Shown: positions 9,322-19,700 of the stretch, one piece after another | Layout: the number at the start of each line of letters is the position of its first letter | Numbering within the stretch: the first letter of the stretch is position 1 | Assembly (NCBI GenBank): GCA_029834535.1 | Contig: JAQMWT010000280.1 | Span: 1 to 42,952, forward strand | Length of the DNA: 42,952 nt | Reading direction: 5' to 3' | DNA from: Chrysophaeum taylorii | Taxonomy: Eukaryota > Sar > Pelagophyceae > Pelagomonadales > Pelagomonadaceae | Translations under genes and position numbers: made by a program | The notes under the pieces: generated by a model | What the model was told of the DNA's origin: nothing | What the model saw: the letters and a program-made list of their open reading frames with translations, nothing else | Database searches by the model: none

Positions 9322-9379
9322 CCACTGTCTCCGTGACGTCAACGTGACCCAGATCCGACCACTGTCTCCGTGACGTCAA
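9322..9379. promoter_or_regulatory. Duplicated TGACGTCA (CRE/bZIP-type) sites
   Basis: A 21-bp segment at 9322-9342 is repeated at 9359-9379. Each copy ends in the palindrome TGACGTCA (9334-9341 and 9371-9378). TGACGTCA is the classic CRE for bZIP factors, and aureochrome photoreceptors of photosynthetic stramenopiles bind TGACGT. The sites are about 265-310 bp upstream of the start codon at 9643, so a promoter role for that gene is plausible but inferred. Confidence 0.5.
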
Positions 9380-9642
9380 AATCAAGATTATTGATGTGAC
9401 CCAAATTTCGAGTCAAGGTGCAGCCCTGAAAGTTCAGTATGCATCTAAGACATCTTGTGACGTGTTAAGGGTGAGGGTAAGGCTCAATAAACCAGCCCGT
9501 TTCTGGCACGCGCCACGACGCGTGGGATCACATGCACTGGGCTGGCCTATATGCAAGATGTAGAGGTAGGGTAAATATTATCGTTATGAAACATCAGCGA
9601 CCATTTCTTTGCCACTGTAACCTAGGTGCGTAATTGTGAAGT

Positions 9643-11084
9643 ATGTGGTCCTGGTTGGTGGTGCTGCTGGTGCCGACGTTCGCGCAGGAAACATCGTTGT
9701 CGGTGGTGTCGCTGATAAAGGGGAATAGTACGGCGGCGGGGTCAGCGACGTCGGCGGCGTCAGCGACGTCGGCGGCGGCGACGTCGGCGGGGGCGGAAGG
9801 CGACGGGGCGGTGTTAGGGTCGGCGTTGCCAGGGTTGGCGTTGCCGACGGTCCGTTCGGAAGATCCCTCGGCTGACAGCGAAGATTACGTGTTCGAAGGT
9901 TACTTAGAAGAAGAAGAACCGTCCGGAGATGGTGTCGTTAGTGAGGTACGATCGGCGTCGACGATGACAGTGACGTTGGTGCCAGTAATTGATGAGTCGG
10001 CGGCTGAGGAAGGTGACGTCGAAGAAGATTACACAGGTAGTATAATACCATTCGATCTGACGACGATCGAACCCACGACGACGTTACCGGTAACGAAGGA
10101 TGAGTCGGCGAGGGAATCGGAATCGACGGACGCGACGACGGTACCGTTGCTGTCGAAGGAGGACACGACGACGGTACCGGTGCCGGCGAAGGAGGACACG
10201 ACGACGGTACCGGTGCCGGCGAAGGAGGACATGACGACGGTACCGGTGCTGTCGAAGGAGGACACGACGACGGTACCGGTGCCGGCGAAGGAGGACACGA
10301 CGACGGACACGGTGCCGGCGAAGGAGGACACGACGACGGTACCGGTGCCTGCGAAGGAGGACACGACGACGGACGCGGTGCCTGCGAAGGAGGACTCGAC
10401 GACGGACACGGTGCCGGCGAAGGAGGACACGACGACAGACACGGTGCCGGCGAAGGAGGACACGATGACGGTACCGGTGCCGGCGAAGGAGGACATGACG
10501 ACGGACACGGTGCCGGCGAAGAAGGACACGGTGCCGGCGAAGAAGGACACGGTGCCGGCGAAGGAGGACACCGTGCCGGCGAAAGAGGACACGACGACGG
10601 AATTGGTAACGAAGGATGGGTCGGAATCGGCGAGGATCAATACCACGGCTGACAAAGACGACGTCGGGCTACCGTTTGAAGAAGAATCGACATTAGGTGA
10701 TGTAATCTTCAGAGGTGATCGTGGTGAGTCAGTCGATATTCCAGTTGATACTCCAGATTTTGAGACTGTTCCCATTGATAAGTTGTTTCCGGGGGATTTC
10801 AAGGTCAGCACGCCTTTCAACACGCCCTTCGTTCTTGAATTCGACATATTTGAGAAGTTCACCGAGGGCGGCTGGGTCGTGATGGATATCTCTGTAGACG
10901 CGGATCCGGAACACGGTGTTGCCGCCTTTGAGATGATTAAGTCTGACTTCGGGTACCCGATTTGGAGGTGCACCTACAAGCCCAACCCTGGATTCACGGG
11001 ATACGATTATTTCCTCTACGAAATCTACGTGCAAAGCGCTTTTATCTTGAAGACGATGAATGTTTCACAAGAGCTGCTCCCGCC

Positions 11085-11130
<46 letters not shown>

Positions 11131-11862
11131 ATTGAAAGCTCTGGCCCGCGTCGCCTCCAAGATTCGGATCTCATTGGCCAGGTGGAAATCACAGTCGGGG
11201 ACGTGATAACTGCTGCTGGCGACCCTCACGTTTCGACGCCTTTTGGAACCGTCGACATGTGGTTGCCGATGGACACCTGGACCCCTCTCCTCGCCGATTC
11301 CAAGCATGAATTGTTCGCGAAAGGGTTTGGTCGTCCCTCGAAGCGCGCTACCCACTGGTTCAACGGCTTTGCCCTCAAACAACGGGGAGCCGTTGTCTTC
11401 GAGGCCAAGCTCCCGTGCAAGAAGAAAGCGGACCAGACGAACGGCTACCTCGACGTCGTCGTCGGCGGAAAGCCATTTGTCGAAGCCAACTATACCACCC
11501 CCGACCTCAACATTACCAAGAAGAAAATTGGCGTCTTCAAGAGCATTCCGCTTGTAGCCTTCGAGCTCGCAACCCGTGAATTCGAATGCATGATTACTAC
11601 CGCGACACACAAGAAGCCACGCAAGCAAGACAATAGCCTCATCAACTTTGACGAAACGCCCCGCGTCCACCTGGATATCAAGTTCTCCAAGTTTGGTGAA
11701 GGCCTTTCCGGGTTTTTCCAGGAGGTCTATGCCCTCAACGAGACTGCGCGCTCCTCGGAGACCAACAAGCTTCTCCGCGACCCTACGAATATGGAGCTCG
11801 ACGCCATTCTCCAAGTTGCCGGCGGTGCCTGCTCGGACATCGCCCTCGCCGACATCTACTAG
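9643..11862 (+). CDS. Secreted repeat protein with a GDPH (VWD-like) domain
   Basis: A 739-residue single-exon protein. Residues 1-15 (MWSWLVVLLVPTFAQ) look like a signal peptide, so it is probably secreted or at the cell surface. An Ala/Ser/Thr-rich acidic region follows, then about 155 residues of tandem units of the type TTTVPVPAKED (about 165-320). Next is a beta-rich segment (about 375-475) ending PNPGFTGYDYFLYEI, which resembles cadherin-like or Big_9 domains (Y.P...F.G.D.F.Y). Thirteen prolines follow near residue 480, then a C-terminal domain beginning AAGDPHVSTPFGTVDMW (about 525), like the GDPH start of VWD-type domains. A structural or adhesive role is inference. The start ATG directly precedes the signal peptide. 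Confidence 0.8.
10138..10600 (+). repeat. 33-bp tandem coding repeats (Thr/Val/Pro/Ala/Lys/Glu/Asp)
   Basis: About 14 units of 8 to 11 codons encode variants of TTTVPVPAKED, TTTDTVPAKED and, at the 3' end, the short unit KDTVPAK. Unit lengths stay multiples of three, so the frame is kept while copy number can change by slippage or unequal exchange. Confidence 0.9.
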
Positions 11863-12763
11863 GCGTCGGCTTGTCTCCAGGGCGACTCGACGTCGGTATG
11901 TACACACATTTACGGAGAAAGTGAGACGGAGTACAGAGGACCACAAGTAACTTGCACATAATCCTTTTTTTTCCTTCCTGGTAGCGCGCGCTAAGGATAT
12001 CCACTACCGACCAGCGCCTTATATATGGCGTCAAACGCCAACTCCAATAACGCACGTATGTACTTAATAATCGCCTCGTGCATATTCGACGCTTGATCTC
12101 GCGTTCTCAACGAGATCTATGTAGTGGCCTGCGCTCGTCTTGAAGGCAAGCAAGCGAGCGAGCGAGCGAGCGAGCGAGTTCCACGGGCTGTTCGCGCCCA
12201 CCTGAGGAGGACCTCGAGATTATGAGGTGGCCACTTTCAGGTCTACACGACAGCAGTCGTCCCGCAAACAAGCACACACAATTACACGGGTGCGTGCCCA
12301 CTCGCTTGCTGACCCGAGTGATAATCCAACGCGCGCGCGGTTCTGTTTGTTGCTGCGGGAGCCACCACCTCGATCTGTTCGCAAGCTCGTAGTAGTATTG
12401 GTCTCCCGTCGTCGTCGACTCGAGCCCCGACCGCGCGGCACGACAACTTGTCGTCGTCGTCGTCGGCTTGATAATAAATAAATCAACGAATTCCCTCTTG
12501 TTGTTCATTAAGCAGATCGAAGGCTTCACACCAAACCAGCGTCCCTGAGAGCGACTACTCTTGGGGTCGTCGTGTTGATCTTCATGCGCAGCGTGTCGTC
12601 TGTGTATCGTCGCTCTCTCTCCGACGTGATCATCGCAGAGCAGCATGGCCACGAAAATAAATTGTCAGAGTACTGGTACGAAAGAATAATATTCCAGTAG
12701 CCCCGACCCTCTCTCCGCTGACTCACTGACTACTCTGTGGTGAGACACCGGTTGAAGCTATCG
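11863..12763. other. Spacer without a recognised gene
   Basis: It holds the 3' flank of the secreted protein gene and the 5' flank of the MLO-like gene. A GAGC tetranucleotide run lies at about 12147-12178, and short CGT/GTC runs are near 12400-12470. Open frames here are short, overlapping and low-complexity. Confidence 0.6.
12147..12178. repeat. (GAGC)n microsatellite
   Basis: An AAGC/GAGC tetranucleotide run in the spacer upstream of the MLO-like gene. Confidence 0.85.
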
Positions 12764-15700
12764 ATGGAGGACATCGAGAGGGTGTACACGACCGGGGTGG
12801 TCGTGCTGTTCGCTTTGATATGTGAGTCCTGTGATCGTCGTATTTTTCCGAGCGAGGAGAGCGCTGAGGGTCGTCGTGGTATGTCTTATTAGGTCTGTCG
12901 ATCGCCTTCGAGACGCTGCAGGAGCACCTGGTGGAGCACACGCGTCAGAATTTCAAGGTGGTGCTGAGCTCGCTGTTCAGCGAGCTGACCGTGCTGGGGT
13001 TCGTGTCTCTGTGCATGTTCGTGACTCTGAAGATCCCGTATATCGAGACGTTGAGCGAGGACCTGTTCCACGAGAAGTCTGAATTGGGCGAAATTTCAGA
13101 GATTCTTCACATGGTGCTGTTTCTGGTCATGCTGGTCCACATCTTCCAGGTGTGCTTTTTGGTGTTTGCGTCGGGGGAAGGCGCGAAACGCATGAAAAAC
13201 ACCGAGGCCGACTGCATCGACATCGAGACGATAACCAAGGCTTACATCAACGAACTCGTGGAGGAGAAGACGTGGCAAAAGAGGGTGCACGACGTCTTTT
13301 TCGAGTGGCAGACCAAGGCGTTCGCGCGACTGCAGTACGCCGCCATCCGGCACGGGTTCACCTCGGCCAAGGAGGTGGAGATGCCGGATCCCGACACTGA
13401 CATCGGAGATCATCACCACCGACGGAAACCCCTCGAGAGCACGCCAAACTTTGACTTTTCCGAGTACGTCCTGATTCTGACGGGATTGATGACGGCCGAG
13501 TTGATCGAGGTGCCCGTGTCGACGTGGGTGTCGCTCCAGGTGATACTGATCTTGACGTGGGTGTACCTGTTGGAGGCCGACAACTTTCCACACGAAGCGC
13601 TCGTGATTGGGTGCGAGTTGTTCTTGTGCCTCGTGGTGCTCTTCACGTGGCGCAAGCTGCGTCAGATCAAGTGGTACATCACGCCGCGGTCGTTGTTTAT
13701 GGAGGCCGAGCGCATGGCCCACGAGAAGCTCAAGGAGATGGAAGAGGAGCGTAGAGAGCAGCGGGATTCGGCGACGTCGGACATCGAGATGATGACGACG
13801 ATGCAGGAAATGACGGCGTCGTCGTCGTCGCACGACCTGTTGACGCCGACCGAAGAGACGGCGTTACTTATGGGGACGCGACGGCGGGCTTCGACGACGT
13901 ACTATTCGCGTCACACGCTCCACACGTACAAATACGGTCCTGCCGAGCTTCACGCGCACGGGTTCTTGAGCGACGAGGAGCACGAAGAGCTGTTTTGGTT
14001 CCGCGAACCCGAGTTCGTGCCGTGGATCCTGCGCCTCGTGCTCCTCGTGCAGGCGATATGCGTCTCGAGTTCGTGGTGTCTGATGAAGCAGCTCGAGGGC
14101 GGGGTTCTGGAGGCCGTCCGACTCGTCCTGTTTTGCACGGTTCTGCCCGCGATCCTGATCATCTTCTTGCTCCCAAACGTGGTGGAGGACTACGTTATCG
14201 TGACTTCGGTCGCGCCGTTCAAGAGGCCGATGACGATCGCGCAGGTCGTGCGGAGACAGAAGTTGATTCGGTCCTTTCGGTCGCTCCAGCTCGGGGCTAT
14301 CATGATGCAGTACGAGGATTCGTCGTCGAACCAGCACATCCACCACAAGCTCACAAAACCGTTCTCCGACGCCGAGACGATCGCGTCGCTCGCAGTCCGC
14401 GCGAAGAATTTTGGCCTTATCGACGGCGCGCTGCGCGAGTGGAGCCATCCGAAGGAATCCGACCAGCCCCAGGCGAGATTCCGGGACCGCCTCGAGCACA
14501 TGCCAATCGAGCGCCGCATCCAGTTCCGCCACCAGATGGGCTGGTTGCTCGGAGAGGTCGAGCCGAGACCCTCGTCGTCCCGCGAGGACACGATCGTCCT
14601 GTCGCTCCAGGCGTCGCAGCTCTTCAGCGGCATCAACGCCGACGCGCTCATCAAGGCGGTCGCGTCGGCGACCTACAAGCGGTACCCGGCCCAGGTCCTA
14701 ATCGTCGGGAAGGACGTGCTCCCGCGCGATTCCGACTTCCTCGGGGTCGTCGCCTTCGGGTCGGCCTTCGTCGGCGGCGGGAACGGCGCCATCCAGCTCC
14801 GCGACCCTCGCCACGACCTCGAACTGGTCAACGAGTTGTCTCTCCTCAAGGACAACAAAAAAGGTAATTGGACCTCGCTCCGCGCGGCAACCGAGTGCAC
14901 GATCTGCCACATCGACGTCGCCAAGCTCAAGGCCGACCTGCCCGAGGAAGAGGTCGCGCTTCTCGAAGAGCGCGCGCAACACGCCTCCGACTCCCTAAAG
15001 GGCCAGTTTAAGCTCCAGTGTCTCCGCCAGCTCGCCCCCGAACAGTTCAGCATCCTCAACGGCTTCACGCCCGACGAACTCGCCGCCCTCGCGATAGAGC
15101 TGTGGCGCTTCGAGTACGACGAAGAGGAGTTCGTCGCTCGAGACGAGGAAGTTGCGATCCACGTCTATTTCGTGGCCAAAGCGCACCTCTCGATCTCCCT
15201 CGGCTCGCGCAAAAACCCTCAGATTCTCGGAGAAATCCACGTCGGCGGCATCATGGGCGAAGGTCTCCTCAAGAGCACCTCGACCCACGTCGACGAGCGC
15301 GGCCACCCCGTCCTCTCGAAGCGCACGGCCGACGTCGTCGCCGGCGTCGACGGCACCGTCGTCTTCGCGCTCCCAAAGTACCGCTGCGAACCCTTTCGCG
15401 ACAAGATTCTCCAGAACGCGCGCGCAGAGTTGATTCGCCGCCAGCGCGCCAACGAATCCCTCAAGGAGCTCCACCAGCAGGAGGTGAAAAGCACCATATC
15501 CAAGCTCACGCCGCGACAACACATCGAGCAGTGGTCCTTGTTCAGCGTCTTCGACCGCGACGGCGATGGCACCATATCGCGCGACGAAATCGACGCCTTC
15601 CTCTCCAAGGTCGGCTTCGCCGTCAAGACCCAGGGCTCGATCAAGCAAATCCAGAAGTCCATTCACGCCTTTGGCGACACGATTACCTTCGCAGCCTTCG

Positions 15701-15993
15701 CGACCTGGATCCTCAAGCAGCAGCGCCAGGCCGAGGAAAAGTTTAAGGGTCACCCCGAGCACGGCCAGCGACAGGGTCTCACTACGCTCCAGTCGATCAT
15801 GTTCGATCTCCTCGACCAGGACAAGTCGGGTGAAATCACTCTGTTTGAGCTCCAGGCTATGACCCGCACGCTCGGCGAAGAGTTCTCCCTCGACGAGCTC
15901 CAGATCATCCTCTTGGACTCGGACAAGTCGGGCGACGGCAAGCTCGACAAGGAAGAGTTCGCGCAACTCCTCGACAACGTCGGCATCTCCTAA
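12764..15993 (+). CDS. MLO-like membrane protein with cNMP-binding-like folds and C-terminal EF-hands
   Basis: Exons 12764-12821 and 12893-15993 give 1052 residues. Without exon 1 the frame would begin inside a membrane helix; with it the N-terminus reads MEDIERVYTTGVVVLFALIC then LSIAFETLQEHL. The following FSELTVLGFVSL resembles the MLO-family signature (aEL.LLGFiSL). About seven membrane segments are visible up to about residue 460, with a long Glu/Arg-rich loop between. Residues of about 560-880 contain two regions resembling cyclic-nucleotide-binding folds, without a clear phosphate-binding cassette. EF-hand loops follow: DRDGDGTISRDE (about 905), DQDKSGEITLFE (about 995) and DSDKSGDGKLDKEE (about 1030). 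A calcium-responsive membrane role is inferred. Plant MLO proteins bind calmodulin instead of carrying their own EF-hands. Confidence 0.75.
12822..12892 (+). other. Intron (71 bp) in the MLO-like gene
   Basis: It runs from GTGAGT to TTATTAG and splits a TGT codon (t|gt). Splicing joins VVVLFALI to CLSIAFETLQEHL in frame. Unspliced reading in this frame meets a stop. Confidence 0.8.
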
Positions 15994-16006
15994 AACTATC
16001 CCTTCG

Positions 16007-16040
<34 letters not shown>

Positions 16041-16376
16041 TTTTGGACGTTCTTATTTTGTTGGTGGCGCCTCTATTTTCGCTCAACAACAATATCAGCT
16101 ATACACAACGACCTCCGATTCGTTTGTCGTCCCCTGGGCCTGCGGAATGATGAATATGTCAAGACTGTTGCCGTTGTTGTTGTTTCTTCGGATCCACACC
16201 ACCACCAGCGGCTTGACGGCGATGATGATTATAAAACGTGACGACGCCTCTCTTCGTCGTCGTCGCCGTCGTCGTCGTCGTCTACAGGGATTAAAACGGA
16301 CGGACGGACAGACGCACACTCGGACACTCGGTTTTCGTACGCGCTCTTCTCAAATATAATATTCAGTCGCCTAAAA

Positions 16377-16397
16377 TTCGTTCGTTCGTTCGTTCGT
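16377..16397. repeat. (TTCG)n microsatellite
   Basis: Five TTCG units in a row, followed by a T-run and one more unit. Confidence 0.85.
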
Positions 16398-16446
16398 TTT
16401 TTCGTACATTTGCTCTTCGGGATAGACAGACAACACATCCCGCGGT

Positions 16447-16516
16447 GGAGTGGAGTGGAGTCTCGTCTCGCCTCGCCTCGTCTCGCCTCGTCTCGCCTCA
16501 TCTCGTCTCGTCTCGC
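16447..16516. repeat. Pentanucleotide (CTCGT/CTCGC)n repeat
   Basis: About 70 bp of GGAGT and then TCTCG/CCTCG units. Confidence 0.85.
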
Positions 16517-16555
16517 AGATCGAGAAAATTGTCTCGAAAAGAAGAAGACTCCGGA

Positions 16556-16567
16556 AAGTAAGAAAGT

Positions 16568-16607
<40 letters not shown>

Positions 16608-16610
16608 AAA
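16556..16610. repeat. (AAAG)n microsatellite
   Basis: About a dozen AAAG units in the convergent spacer. Confidence 0.9.
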
Positions 16611-16654
16611 TGGATGAATGAATATGTCTAGCCGTGTAGGTCATCTTCTTTAGT

Positions 16655-16692
16655 GTCTTCAAATGTCGACTGCTAAGAGGGGGGGGGTGTGT
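16655..16692 (+). repeat. Dispersed intergenic motif, copy 1
   Basis: GTCTTCAAATGTCGACTGCT followed by AAGAG, a G-run and TGTGT. It recurs at 31569-31608 with a T for C, a 3-base TCG insertion and a shorter G-run. Confidence 0.65.
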
Positions 16693-16782
16693 CTTCGCGA
16701 ATGTCCACTACTAAAGAAATAATGTGTCGTCGGGAGTGTGTGTGTGTTCAAGAAGGAAGGAAGGGAAGAAAGAAGTCAAGAG

Positions 16783-19700
16783 CTAGTGCGGGAGGGGCGG
16801 CGGGACGCCGGGTGAGAGGATGGAGGGTGGCACCGTCCCAGTAGCAGCGGCGTTAATGGTGTCCTCGTCGCGGAATCGCGCGGCGATGTCCGAGTTGTTG
16901 AGGGTCTGGGCGGCGAGGCCGTAGAGCTCCTCGGGCTTGACGGCGTGCTTGCGGGGGCCGCCGTAGACGGCCGCGTAGAGGGCGGCGGTGAGGGCATCCT
17001 TTTTGGCGGGGTCGGCGGAGCGTACGAAGAGGGCGACGGTGTTTTCAAAGGCGGGAGGCGGCGGAAAGGAAGCGAAAGCGACGGCGCAGAGCTGCCAGGC
17101 TTTGTCCAAAGAGTGGGCATTGGGGTTGTTGGTGAGTTGTTTGATGATTTGCGCGTAGCACTCGATCCGGAGCCCAGGTTCGGCGAGGGGGGCGGCGAGG
17201 GCCTCGCTGCCGAGCTGCTCGGGGTAGGGGTGGTTGGCATCGCCGCAGAAGCCGAGGACGCACTTGAACATTTGGGTTGCCTTTTTGTCGTAGGGCTTGC
17301 CGGCGAGGTTTGAGCCGGGGGGGGGCAGGGTGAGGGCGCAGTGGATGGCGGTGGCCTGATGCCTGAGCATGTTGTCGGCGAGGGCCCTGCGTTTGGCCGA
17401 GGTAGAAAACCTGGATTTTCTAGAAGCCCACTCGCGGGCGTCCCGCAACCCCTGGAACTTGTCGAGCGAGAAGAGGGCGCCGTAGGTGTCGAGAGCGAGT
17501 TGCTTGAGCTTGATTTCGCGGTTCACGACGCGATCGGGGTCGTTGAGCTCGTTGGCGCGCTTGAGCTGAAGCTTGGTGAGGGCGTCGTCGCTGAGGGCGA
17601 GCAGGTCCTCGATCTTCTGGACGTCGGGGGACGCGTAGCGCGCGCGCCTGGCCTCCTCGAGGACGGTTTCCATGAGAGGTTTGTCGAGGACGTCGACGGC
17701 GGCGGCGGCGAGAGGATCGATTTTCGTCGCGGCGACGGCGGCGAGCTTGTCGCGCACCCTCTGTTCCAACGCCATCTGGTCTTCGGTTCCCGGGACGGCC
17801 GAGATGGCGTCCGCTCGGCGCACGCAGGCTGCGAGGACATCGTAGGTCGGCTCGTCGTTTTTGTCGTCGAGGAGGTCGCGCATGACGACGTCGAGGTCGA
17901 GGCGTTCCTGGAGGTAGTGGCGACGCTCCTTGGCGCGTTCGAGCTCGGGAGGGAGAAACGGGAAGACGGTCTGGTGGGGTCCGACGGCGGCTAACGCGCG
18001 CTCGATGGCGGCGTCGAGGGCCGCGGCGTCGTCGGCCAATCTCGGGGTGGAAAGGGTCGCTCGAAGCTCGTCGCGCACGCGGCGCACGAGGCGCCGGTAG
18101 ACGCGGCCCATGCCGCGGCGAGCTCCGCGTTGCGCGACGGGCACGATCTTCTCGAGAGCGAGATTCCGCAGGAGCTCGAGCACGCGGTGTTCCGCCGCCC
18201 TGTAGAGGACCATGGATGTCCCCAGCTTGACCCCCGCAAAATCCTGGTTGACGCTCCCGAGAATCAACTCGCAGCGCGCCTCGTCGGTCGCGGCGGCGGC
18301 GGCCCTGGACGCGGCGTTCGCGGTCGTCCCGGCCAACAACGGCCGGTAGCGCGCGGCGAATCTCCGGTGCGCGAGGCGGAACGGGTAGCCGCTCTTCCGG
18401 ATCTGGACGGCCTCGAAGACGCCCGCAAAGGTGAGCTGCTCGACGCAGGCCTTGGCGTCGAAGGTCCGGGGCTTTTTGAGTTCGTTTGGTTTGACGCACC
18501 GGATGTAGCACGGGTCGGCCGCGTCGATGATCTTCAGGAGAGACGAGAGTTGCTTTCGGAACTGGCCGGCGATGGTCGGCTGGCGGCGCGGGTTGCAGCC
18601 GAGGGCGGGGAAGATCTCGCGCGCGAGGGATCCCGCCTCCAGGGCCATCAGGTCGTACAAATTCCGGCCCAGGGGATCTTTGTTTTTGAGGCAAAAGTCG
18701 GTCGAGATGTAGGTGACGTCGCCCGCGTAGTGACACACGGTGAAGAAGTTGCTGTGAGCGACGTGCTGGGTGGCCTTTTCGGCCACGGATTTCCATTCCT
18801 TTTTGGAGGCGTGGGCCGTCTCGCACCGCGAGAGCCACTTGGCGTCCGAGCCCTTGGGGGCCGTCACCTCGTCGTCGAGAGCCAGCAAGATCCCGTCGGG
18901 CTTTTTTTCTATGAGATCCAGGACCGGCTGGTTGTCGATGAAGGGCACCGACTGGAACTCGATGCCTTCGGATTTGTACAATTCGTCCTCGTCCTTGAAA
19001 GTGTGCTTGTTGAAGTGCTGCTGCAGCTTCTCGTTGCAGTAATTGATGCACAGCTGCTCGAAGCTGTTCTTTTCGAAGATCTCGAACCCGAAAATGTCCA
19101 ACACCCCGATAAAGTGCGGCTTGATCAAGTTGTTGTTGTTGAATTGAGTCCCGCGGTGATGATGGTGGTGGGTTTCGTCCGACTCGTCGAGGGCGACGGC
19201 GACGTTGATGCGGCGGACGAGCCAATCAAACAACCGGCCAAAAATCGCCTTGGCGAGCGCGGCCGCGCCGAGGGTCGCCATCTCGGGGGTGCACGGCGAG
19301 AGCGTTTTCTTTCCCCGGACTTCGATGGCCGTGTGGGTGAGGGCGGCCGCGAGGGCATCGGGGGTCGACCCGACGAGCTTCGCGGCCTCGACGCACGCGT
19401 CCTGATTGTGCACCTTCGACCCGTCGCCGCGCGCCGAGAACTCGACGTCGCCCAGCCGCAGGACGCCGGCCGTCAGCTCGAACGCCGCGTCGAGCTCGGT
19501 TTTCTTGTCGAAACCGAGCTGGTCGAGGGCTCGTCGCACGGCGGCGTAGTCCGCCTTGTCGTCGATCCCCTGGACCTTGAAGCACGATCCGGCCAAATAC
19601 ACGTGGCGCGACGGATTCCCGAGCTGGTAGAAAACGTGGTACGATCGCTCCGACCTCGCCTGGCTCACGACGCGACTCTTTTCGAGGAGATAATTCTCGA

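Larger units (their letters stand above)
15994..16782. other. Low-complexity convergent spacer
   Basis: It lies between two genes that converge (MLO-like + and myosin -), so it holds two 3' flanks. It is filled with simple repeats: CGA/GAC runs near 16003-16040, CGT runs near 16255-16281, TTCG at 16377-16397, a CTCGT/CTCGC pentamer at 16447-16516, and AAAG at 16556-16610. No gene is seen. Confidence 0.7.

Noticed and set aside
10029..10973. Minus-strand frame of 314 residues rich in VVSSFAGT
   Set aside because: It is the antisense image of the KED-type repeats. The plus strand has the signal peptide and domains.
11065..11946. Minus-strand frame of 293 residues
   Set aside because: It is antisense to the GDPH domain and ends in a poly-Arg run that is just the reverse of polyproline.
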